From: JAFDVL01 sp043775925 | GTDB lineage: Bacteria; Acidobacteriota; Blastocatellia; RBC074 | Direction: 5' to 3' | Assembly: GCA_043775925.1 (NCBI GenBank) | Contig: JAYVRW010000150.1 | Span: 1 to 22,009, forward strand | DNA: 22,009 nt | Part shown: positions 14,727 through 21,498 of the stretch, one piece after another | How positions within the stretch are numbered: position 1 is the first letter of the stretch | Layout of the letters: every line of letters begins with the position of its first letter | Notes under the pieces: model-generated | Database searches by the model: none | The model's input: only the letters and a program-made list of their open reading frames with translations | Told to the model about the DNA's origin: nothing | Made by a program: the position numbers and the translations under genes

Positions 14727-17700
14727 ATGAAAGCCTGTTTCAAACTCACCTGTTGCCTGGTTCTCGTAATTGGTTTGCTGGTAACGAACTTCACCCGCGA
14801 AGTTACCGCTACACAGAGTATTGAATTTGCCCGCGATATTAAACCTATCTTTGATGCCAACTGCGTCAGTTGTCACGGCGCGAAAAAGGCTGCGGGACAG
14901 TTGCGGTTGGACTTTTTGGCTGCAACGATGCGCGGAGGAATTTCCGGCGCGATCATTATTCCCAAAGACAGCAAAGGCTCAATTTTATTGGCTCGGATCA
15001 CGGGTTCTGACGGTCAGGCAAGTATGCCGATGGGCAGCGATCCGCTCAAGCCGGAACAGATTGAATTGATTCGGAAGTGGATAGATCAAGGAGTCAGGGA
15101 TGAAAGCAGAACGCTGAGCGCTGAGTCCCTCGAAACTCGAAACTCAAAACTCGAAACTAACACCCATTGGTCTTATGTGAAACCTGTCCGTCCCGCCATT
15201 CCTGTCGTGAAAAACTCTTCGTGGGTGCGCAATCCGATTGATAATTTTATTCTGGCACGACTGGAAAAAGAAGGAATGCAACCTTCGCCCGAAGCATCCA
15301 AAGAAACTCTCCTGCGCCGCGTCTATTTTGACTTGATTGGGCTGCCTCCCAGCGTCAAGGAAATTGATGAATTTCTCGCGGACAAATCTGCTGATGCATA
15401 CGAAAAAATTGTAGATCGTTTGCTGGCTTCCAAGCATTACGGCGAACGCTGGGCGCGTCCCTGGCTGGATTTGGCGCGGTATGCGGATTCCAACGGTTAT
15501 GAAAAAGACAATCTCCGCGTGATGTGGAAGTACCGTGATTGGGTCATCAACGCGCTCAATAATGATCTGCCGTTCGATCAATTTACGATTGAGCAAATCG
15601 CTGGGGACATGTTGCCGAAGCCGACAACCGATCAATTAATTGCGACTGGATTTCATCGCAATACTTTGATTAATCAGGAAGGTGGTAATGATCCTGACGA
15701 AGCGCGATTTGAAATTCTGGTAGATCGTGTCAGCACGACTTCGACTGTGTGGTTAGGCTCGACGATGGCTTGTGCGCAGTGCCACAATCATAAGTACGAT
15801 CCATTTTCACAAAAGGACTTTTACCGACTTTATGCTTTCTTCAATAGTTCCGAATGGGAATACGGTTTTCAAGGCGAAGGCATGGATGACACTACACGCT
15901 GGGTGAAAGAGCCGATTCTTGACCTTCCGACGCCGGAACAGGACGTGAAGCGAGCCGCGCTCGAAGCTGAAATCAAACAAATCGAGACGAAGTTGAAAAC
16001 TCCGACACCAGAACTGGAAGCCGCGCAGACCGCGTGGGAACGCGAGATGCTCAATGAAGAAAAAAACTGGACGCCGCTTGATCCAAATGAAATCAAATCA
16101 TTAAGCGGTGCGATGCTGAGCAAGCAAGCTGATAAATCAGTGCTGGTCAGTGGCGCAAATCCCGAAGCTGAAACGTACCAGATTTCGACCACTACGAATT
16201 TAAAAAATATCACTGCGATCAGGTTGGAAGTGATGACTGATCCGAGCTTACCGAAGAGCGGCCCCGGTCGTGATCCCTACGGAAATTTTCTGATGACAGG
16301 AATTGAAGTCGAAGCAAAAACGATACATTCTTCGGCAAAATCGCAGATAATTTTGTTCAAATCTGCTTTCGTAGACAATCAGGCTGGCAAAATCGAACCG
16401 AAAAAATTCTTCACCAAAGAAGGCGATACACTGCCTGTCGACAAGCCCAGCGGTTGGATAGTGAACGCAACTTCGGACCCGACACGCGTAAATCGTAATG
16501 CAGTATTCGTCACTGAAAAGCCGTTTGGATTTAATGACGGCACAGTATTGACAATAAAGTTGAAACACCTCGCCGGATCAGTCGGGCAGGGCATCGGAAG
16601 ATTTCGGCTGTCGGTTATTTCAAGCAAAGAGCCGGAAAAAATCGCTAGTGTTTCGGCGACGCTCAAGCCTGTAGTTTTATTGCCGATTAGTGAACGAACT
16701 GAAAAGCAAAAAAAGGATTTGAGTAAGCTATATCGTTCGGTTGCGCCTTCATTAAAAGCGGATCGTGAGCGTTTATCTGCGCTGCAAAAATCGCAAAAAG
16801 AATTAGGAATTGTGACGGCGTTGGTGATGGGCGAAAAGGCAGGCGATGAAAAGCCATCGGGTCCGCTGCGAATTCGTGGAGCCTTCATGTCACCCGGCGA
16901 AAAAGTGTTTGCGGATGTGCCAAAGTTCCTACCGAAGATGGCTGATAATTTACCCGTCAATCGTCTGGGCTTAGCGAAGTGGTTAGTGAGTGCGGAAAAT
17001 CCGTTGACTGCACGAGTTGCTGTAAATCGTTTTTGGGAGCAATTTTTTGGACGCGGTATTGTCCTGACATCCGAAGATTTCGGCACGCAGGGCGAAGCGC
17101 CGTCACATCCTGAGCTTCTTGACTGGTTAGCCGTTGAATTCAGGGACGGGGCGACAGGGCGACAAGGCGACGGGGCGATTCATCCGACCACCGACCACCG
17201 ACCACCGATCACCTGGAGCATGAAATCGCTCCACCGTCTTATTGTGACTTCCGCAACCTATCGCCAATCTTCAACTCAGCACTCAACACTCAGCACTCAG
17301 CACTCCCCCGACGATCCCTACAATCGGCTGCTTGCACGCGGCCCGCGCTTTCGACTGGAAGCGGAGATGGTGCGAGATTTGGGACTGGCAGCGAGTGGAT
17401 TATTGAGCAATAAAATTGGTGGTGCGAGTGTGTTCCCGCTCCAACCTGACGGCGTTTGGAAGAGTCCGTACAGTTCAGAAAAATGGATGACGAGTTCCGG
17501 TGAAGATTTATATCGTCGCAGTCTTTATACATTTATTCGGCGGACTGCGCCGTTCCCGCAAATGGTGACGTTTGACGGGACGAGCCGTGAAACCTGTACG
17601 GTGCGCCGCATCAGAACGAATACGCCGTTGCAGGCATTGACGATGCTGAACGATGAAGCGGCGATGGAAAACGCCCGTGCGCTGGCACAACGAATGATGA

Positions 17701-17954
17701 AAGAAGGCGGCGCACATTTGCCTGATCGTTTGAAATACGGTTTTCGCGCCTGCCTCACGCGGATGCCGGAAGCGGCAGAAATTGAACGCTTGAAAAATTT
17801 GTATGAGCAACAACTACTGAGCTACAAGACAAATCCTGAAGCAGCGAAAAAAATCTCAAAAGAAGTGAAGGCAGCGAAACGCAATGAAATCGCGGCTCTA
17901 ACAATGATTGCAAATGTTTTGTTGAATCTGGATGAGACTGTGACGAAGGAATGA
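14727..17954 (+). CDS. PSCyt1-DUF1549-DUF1553 protein (paralog A)
   Basis: The 1075-residue exported protein has a signal peptide (about 1-29), a planctomycete-type cytochrome c domain with haem motif C46-V-S-C49-H50, a DUF1549 domain (about 155-365) with a second CxxCH at 349-353 (CAQCHNHKYDPF), a coiled segment and a central beta-rich domain (about 480-625, GRDPYGNFLMTGIEVEA), and a DUF1553 domain (about 743-1070). The family is common in Planctomycetota, Verrucomicrobiota and Acidobacteriota, near DUF1501 genes; its reaction is unknown, with redox or polysaccharide-related roles proposed. The start is at 14727, because AAGGA lies seven nt before it and the signal peptide begins there; the frame is open to 14607 but that would overlap vapB. 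Three in-frame tandem-repeat insertions are present (residues about 130-144, 808-829, 850-859). Confidence 0.9.
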   Translation: MKACFKLTCCLVLVIGLLVTNFTREVTATQSIEFARDIKPIFDANCVSCHGAKKAAGQLRLDFLAATMRGGISGAIIIPKDSKGSILLARITGSDGQASMPMGSDPLKPEQIELIRKWIDQGVRDESRTLSAESLETRNSKLETNTHWSYVKPVRPAIPVVKNSSWVRNPIDNFILARLEKEGMQPSPEASKETLLRRVYFDLIGLPPSVKEIDEFLADKSADAYEKIVDRLLASKHYGERWARPWLDLARYADSNGYEKDNLRVMWKYRDWVINALNNDLPFDQFTIEQIAGDMLPKPTTDQLIATGFHRNTLINQEGGNDPDEARFEILVDRVSTTSTVWLGSTMACAQCHNHKYDPFSQKDFYRLYAFFNSSEWEYGFQGEGMDDTTRWVKEPILDLPTPEQDVKRAALEAEIKQIETKLKTPTPELEAAQTAWEREMLNEEKNWTPLDPNEIKSLSGAMLSKQADKSVLVSGANPEAETYQISTTTNLKNITAIRLEVMTDPSLPKSGPGRDPYGNFLMTGIEVEAKTIHSSAKSQIILFKSAFVDNQAGKIEPKKFFTKEGDTLPVDKPSGWIVNATSDPTRVNRNAVFVTEKPFGFNDGTVLTIKLKHLAGSVGQGIGRFRLSVISSKEPEKIASVSATLKPVVLLPISERTEKQKKDLSKLYRSVAPSLKADRERLSALQKSQKELGIVTALVMGEKAGDEKPSGPLRIRGAFMSPGEKVFADVPKFLPKMADNLPVNRLGLAKWLVSAENPLTARVAVNRFWEQFFGRGIVLTSEDFGTQGEAPSHPELLDWLAVEFRDGATGRQGDGAIHPTTDHRPPITWSMKSLHRLIVTSATYRQSSTQHSTLSTQHSPDDPYNRLLARGPRFRLEAEMVRDLGLAASGLLSNKIGGASVFPLQPDGVWKSPYSSEKWMTSSGEDLYRRSLYTFIRRTAPFPQMVTFDGTSRETCTVRRIRTNTPLQALTMLNDEAAMENARALAQRMMKEGGAHLPDRLKYGFRACLTRMPEAAEIERLKNLYEQQLLSYKTNPEAAKKISKEVKAAKRNEIAALTMIANVLLNLDETVTKE
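15113..15158 (+). repeat. In-frame heptanucleotide repeats in paralog A, near the cytochrome domain
   Basis: Two GCTGAGC/T units (15113-15126) are followed by four CGAAACT-like units (15131-15158; third unit CAAAACT). They encode LSAESLETRNSKLETN between the cytochrome domain and the HWSYVKPVRP motif. Paralog B has no such insert here: its sequence runs from RQGAKWQS directly to HWS. Confidence 0.85.
17149..17211 (+). repeat. In-frame 8-nt and 7-nt tandem repeats in the DUF1553 domain of paralog A
   Basis: Four 8-nt units (GGGCGACA, GGGCGACA, AGGCGACG, GGGCGATT; 17149-17180) and then four 7-nt units (CCGACCA x3, CCGATCA; 17184-17211). They encode TGRQGDGAIHPTTDHRPPIT, inserted between the conserved LDWLAVEF and WSMKSLHRLIVTSATYRQ motifs of DUF1553. 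The run 17133-17202 is identical to 20578-20647 in paralog B. Confidence 0.9.
17275..17302 (+). repeat. In-frame CTCAGCA heptamers in paralog A
   Basis: Four 7-nt units (CTCAGCA, CTCAACA, CTCAGCA, CTCAGCA) encode a Ser/Thr/Gln/His-rich stretch (TQHSTLSTQHS) just after YRQSS and before DPYNRLLARGPRF, a position that in the family normally holds a short variable loop. Confidence 0.88.
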
Positions 17955-17957
17955 CCT

Positions 17958-18039
17958 TGTCCAGCAACTTCAGTTTGCTGCCTCTTCTGGCCACGGTATC
18001 TCTGTTGCGAAGGCTCAACAAACTGAAGTTTGTTGGACA
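17958..18039. repeat. Long inverted-repeat element IR4 between paralogs A and B
   Basis: Arms 17958-17980 and 18016-18039 match over 23-24 nt with two substitutions and one indel. The right arm is itself a palindrome, CAACAAACT-GA-AGTTTGTTG (18016-18035, nine-bp arms), and the left arm has CAGCAA/TTGCTG. The element begins three nt after the stop of paralog A and ends 15 nt before the ATG of paralog B, filling most of the 100-nt spacer. Confidence 0.82.
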
Positions 18040-18054
18040 TTTTGGTAAAGAATC

Positions 18055-21000
18055 ATGCTCAAAAAAATATCCACAAAAAAGATAATAAAATCAGTGTTTG
18101 TGTTATTTATCTGCGGCATTATTTCGGCTTCATTTCTTCACTCAACCGCACAAGCAGTTAATCAATCTGCGCCGCGTAAAATTGACTTCAACCGCGACAT
18201 TCGCCCGATCCTGTCTGACAAATGTTTTGTCTGTCACGGCCCTGATGCTCCCGCCAAAAAAATTAAATTGCGTCTGGATTCCGAAGCCGCAGCGATGGCG
18301 GTTATCGTTCCAGGTAAATCTGAAGAAAGTGAACTCATCAAACGCATCTCGCATGCCGATGAAGCGATGCGAATGCCACCGACTTATTCAGGTCGTTCGT
18401 TGTCGCAAGCTGAAATCGAAGTGCTGACCGAATGGGTTCGCCAGGGAGCGAAATGGCAATCGCATTGGTCATTAAATTTACCTGTTCGTCCTGAAATTCC
18501 CGTCGTTAAAAACAAAGCCTGGGTGAAAAATCCGATTGATAATTTTGTCCTGGCGCGGCTTGAAAAAGAAGGGATTAATCCATCACCTGAAGCTGATCGT
18601 GCAACGTTACTGCGGCGCGTATCGCTTGATTTGACGGGCTTGCCACCGACTTTGCAGGAGCTTGATAATTTTATTAATGACAAGTCAGTGCAGGCTTACG
18701 AAAAAGTTGTCGACCGACTTTTGGCTTCGCCGCGTTATGGCGAACGGATGGCGTTTCGCTGGCTGGATGTGGCGCGTTATGCGGATACGAATGGTTATCA
18801 ACTGGATGGCGAACGTTCGATGTGGCGCTGGCGCGATTGGGTCATTGACGCTTTCAATCACGACAAACCGTTTGATGAATTTACGATTGAACAACTCGCC
18901 GGAGACCTGTTGCCCAACGCGACCTTCGAACAAAAAATTGCCACCGGATTCAATCGCAATCATCGCGCAAATTCTGAAGATGGAATTATCCCGGCGGAAT
19001 ATTTTGCTGAAAATGTGATTGATCGCGTAGACGCGACATCAACGGTTTGGCTGGGAATGACGGTCGGTTGTGCGCGTTGCCACAATCACAAATACGACCC
19101 AATTTCGCAGCGGGAATTTTATCAACTCTTCGCCTATTTCAATAATATTCCCGAAGACGGCAGAGCCAGCAATTTTGGTAATTCTCCGCCGTGGGTGCCG
19201 GCTCCGACTAGCGAACAACAGGCGCAGATGGATCAGCTTCAGCAGGAATTAAAAACGACCGAATCTCAACTCGCCAAGCTGACAAAAGATAATTTAAACG
19301 CGCAGCAGGCTTGGGAGAAAACTTTGTCGCGTGAAGCGAATGCGCATTGGTTTCCGACTGATAATTTAATTGCCCGGCACGCGCTGGATGAGAATTCACC
19401 GCTTGAAACTTCGGCGTTGATGCCGAGCATTAAGCATTCAAAACCTGACGATGCCAGCGAAGTCAAAACGAATATTGGAATGGATTCAGGGTATAAAAAT
19501 GGTACGCCAAAATTCGTACCTTCACCGCTTGGAGTCGGCGCAGTGTTCGACGGCAAATTGCTTTTCAATGCCGGTAATATTGCGAATTTCAACTTCCGAG
19601 ATCGGATCAAAAACTACAACGATCAATTCACGATTTCAGCGTGGTTTTATCCTGAATCCGAACAGAGCGGAGCCATCGTGACGCGGATGCAGGATAAGAC
19701 TGGCGAGAAGGAAAATAACTTGCCGAAAGGAAAAGGCTACGGCTTATTTTTCAATAACGGCAAGGTAAATATGAATCTGGTCAGCGTATGGGCTGATGAT
19801 TCATTTCGCGTGGAGACTGAAAATAAAATTGACGTGAAGCAGTGGCATCACGTCATCGCTTTTTATGACAGCTTTGAGCCATACGAGCGAGTCCAGATTT
19901 TTGTTGATGGTCAAAAACAAAAACTGAAAATCAATAATGGACGTTTATTTCGTGGCTTTGCCGAAGCCTCAGCGAATTTATTAATTGGTGCAGGAGGCGG
20001 CGAGGAATGGCGTTTCAAAGGGATGATTGATGAAGTCCGCATCTATAAATCCTTGCCTGAAGCCGACGCCGTAGCGGTGCTGTCGTGCTCTGATTCATTG
20101 GCAAAAATCGCTGGCATTCCAGAAGCAAAACGAACAAACGCACAGGCTTTAAAAATCAAATATGCGTGGATGGAAGCAGCGGCTCCGGTAGCGGTAAAAA
20201 ATGCCTGGATAAAATTGCGTGAATTGAAAGATCAGAAGACAAAACTCTTCGCTGAATTTCCAACGACGATGGTGATGGCAGAAATGCCGCAGCCGCGTCA
20301 GGCGTTTATTTTACGGCGTGGCGCTTACGATTTACCGACTGATCCGGTCGAGCGTGGCCTTCCCTCTGCGTTACAAACTACCCCGCCAACAAACAGCAAA
20401 CAGGATCGTTTGACCTTAGCGAAATGGTTAGTCAGTAAAGAAAATCCCTTGACTGCACGAGTGACAGTGAATCGTTTCTGGCAAATGTTTTTTGGCAGAG
20501 GCATTGTCAAAACCGTCGAAGATTTCGGCACGCAGGGCGAAGCGCCAACGCATCCTGAACTGCTTGACTGGTTAGCAGTTGAATTCAGGGACGGGGCGAC
20601 AGGGCGACAAGGCGACGGGGCGATTCATCCGACCACCGACCACCGACTACCGACCACCTGGTCAATGAAATCGCTCCTCCGCCTCATCGTCACCTCTGCA
20701 ACCTATCGCCAGAGTTCTTCAGGTCAGCACTCATCGCTCAGCACTCAGGACTCAGCACTTTTTTCTCCCGCTCCTCGCCTGCGCCTGCCCGCAGAAATGA
20801 TCCGCGATCAAGCATTGCTGGCGGCGGGGCTTTTAGTCGAGCAACTTGGCGGCCCATCGGTCAAACCGTATCAGCCCGAAGGTTTGTGGAACGATCTTGT
20901 CTTCAATGAATTCAAGTACGTCGAAGACAAGGGGGACAAGCTATATCGTCGCAGTTTGTACACCTATTGGAAGCGAACAATCGCGCCGCCGTTTATGGCG

Positions 21001-21402
21001 AACTTCGATGCGGCGGGACGTGAAACCTGCATTGTGCGCGAGAATCGCACGAATACGCCGTTGCAGGCATTGAATTTGATGAACGATGTGACCTACATCG
21101 AAGCGGCGCGAATGATCGCAGAACGGGCGATGCGTGAAGGTGGAAAAAGCACGGCTGAGCGAATTCGTTATATGTTTCGTTTGACGACTTCACGGTTTCC
21201 GAGCGAGCAAGAATTGCGTGTTTTGAGCGAAGGGTTTCAGGTACAACTTAAACGATTTGAGAGCAAACCGGAAGAAGCGCAACGACTAATAAGAGTTGGT
21301 GAAAAGAAATTTGATTCCTCAATGAACGCCAATGAATTAGCAGCTTACGCGACGATGGCAAGTCTGATTTTAAATTTGGATGAAGTGATTACGAGGGAGT
21401 AG
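18055..21402 (+). CDS. PSCyt1-DUF1549-LamG-DUF1553 protein (paralog B)
   Basis: The 1115-residue exported protein has a signal peptide (about 1-34, ending STAQA), a cytochrome-type haem motif C57-F-V-C60-H61, a DUF1549 domain (about 150-355) with the second CxxCH at 339-343 (CARCHNHKYDPI), and a concanavalin/LamG-like domain (about 486-675, FTISAWFYPE, WHHVIAFYD, MIDEVRIYKS). The DUF1553 domain runs from about 782 to the end (LAKWLVSKENPLTARVTVNR, RRSLYTYWKRT). The LamG-like module replaces the central domain of paralog A and suggests carbohydrate binding. There is no strong ribosome binding site: only GTAAAG lies between the inverted repeat and the ATG. It is probably co-transcribed with paralog A and with the DUF1501 gene that follows. 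Tandem repeats interrupt DUF1553 at 20594-20656 and 20723-20757. Confidence 0.9.
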   Translation: MLKKISTKKIIKSVFVLFICGIISASFLHSTAQAVNQSAPRKIDFNRDIRPILSDKCFVCHGPDAPAKKIKLRLDSEAAAMAVIVPGKSEESELIKRISHADEAMRMPPTYSGRSLSQAEIEVLTEWVRQGAKWQSHWSLNLPVRPEIPVVKNKAWVKNPIDNFVLARLEKEGINPSPEADRATLLRRVSLDLTGLPPTLQELDNFINDKSVQAYEKVVDRLLASPRYGERMAFRWLDVARYADTNGYQLDGERSMWRWRDWVIDAFNHDKPFDEFTIEQLAGDLLPNATFEQKIATGFNRNHRANSEDGIIPAEYFAENVIDRVDATSTVWLGMTVGCARCHNHKYDPISQREFYQLFAYFNNIPEDGRASNFGNSPPWVPAPTSEQQAQMDQLQQELKTTESQLAKLTKDNLNAQQAWEKTLSREANAHWFPTDNLIARHALDENSPLETSALMPSIKHSKPDDASEVKTNIGMDSGYKNGTPKFVPSPLGVGAVFDGKLLFNAGNIANFNFRDRIKNYNDQFTISAWFYPESEQSGAIVTRMQDKTGEKENNLPKGKGYGLFFNNGKVNMNLVSVWADDSFRVETENKIDVKQWHHVIAFYDSFEPYERVQIFVDGQKQKLKINNGRLFRGFAEASANLLIGAGGGEEWRFKGMIDEVRIYKSLPEADAVAVLSCSDSLAKIAGIPEAKRTNAQALKIKYAWMEAAAPVAVKNAWIKLRELKDQKTKLFAEFPTTMVMAEMPQPRQAFILRRGAYDLPTDPVERGLPSALQTTPPTNSKQDRLTLAKWLVSKENPLTARVTVNRFWQMFFGRGIVKTVEDFGTQGEAPTHPELLDWLAVEFRDGATGRQGDGAIHPTTDHRLPTTWSMKSLLRLIVTSATYRQSSSGQHSSLSTQDSALFSPAPRLRLPAEMIRDQALLAAGLLVEQLGGPSVKPYQPEGLWNDLVFNEFKYVEDKGDKLYRRSLYTYWKRTIAPPFMANFDAAGRETCIVRENRTNTPLQALNLMNDVTYIEAARMIAERAMREGGKSTAERIRYMFRLTTSRFPSEQELRVLSEGFQVQLKRFESKPEEAQRLIRVGEKKFDSSMNANELAAYATMASLILNLDEVITRE
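20594..20656 (+). repeat. In-frame 8-nt and 7-nt tandem repeats in the DUF1553 domain of paralog B
   Basis: The same four 8-nt units as in paralog A (20594-20625), then CCGACCA, CCGACCA, CCGACTA, CCGACCA (20629-20656). The frame is the same as in paralog A, giving TGRQGDGAIHPTTDHRLPTT at the same place in the domain. Confidence 0.9.
20723..20757 (+). repeat. In-frame CTCAGCA-type heptamers in paralog B
   Basis: Five 7-nt units (GTCAGCA, CTCATCG, CTCAGCA, CTCAGGA, CTCAGCA) encode GQHSSLSTQDSAL directly after the YRQSS motif, the same site as the four-unit array in paralog A but with different copy number and variants. Confidence 0.88.
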
Positions 21403-21406
21403 AACG

Positions 21407-21490
21407 AGACAGGATTGACAAGATTTACGGACAGGATTTACAAGAAAAAATATCCTGAAAATCTTGCTTCAAATCTTGTCAATCCTGTCT
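21407..21490. repeat. Long inverted-repeat element IR5 between paralog B and DUF1501 gene
   Basis: Arms 21407-21426 and 21471-21490 are perfect 20-nt reverse complements (AGACAGGATTGACAAGATTT). The left half contains a direct repeat with 22-nt period (GACAGGATT at 21408 and again at 21430). It begins four nt after the stop of paralog B and ends eight nt before the ATG of the next gene. Confidence 0.88.
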
Positions 21491-21498
21491 AAAAAAAT

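Noticed and set aside
16379..17086. Minus-strand ORF of 235 codons inside paralog A
   Set aside because: Antisense shadow of the conserved DUF1553 start; a similar shadow occurs at the same place in paralog B (20325-20531).
17149..17302. Possible CRISPR array from short repeated units
   Set aside because: Units are 7-8 nt in direct tandem without spacers, inside a coding frame.
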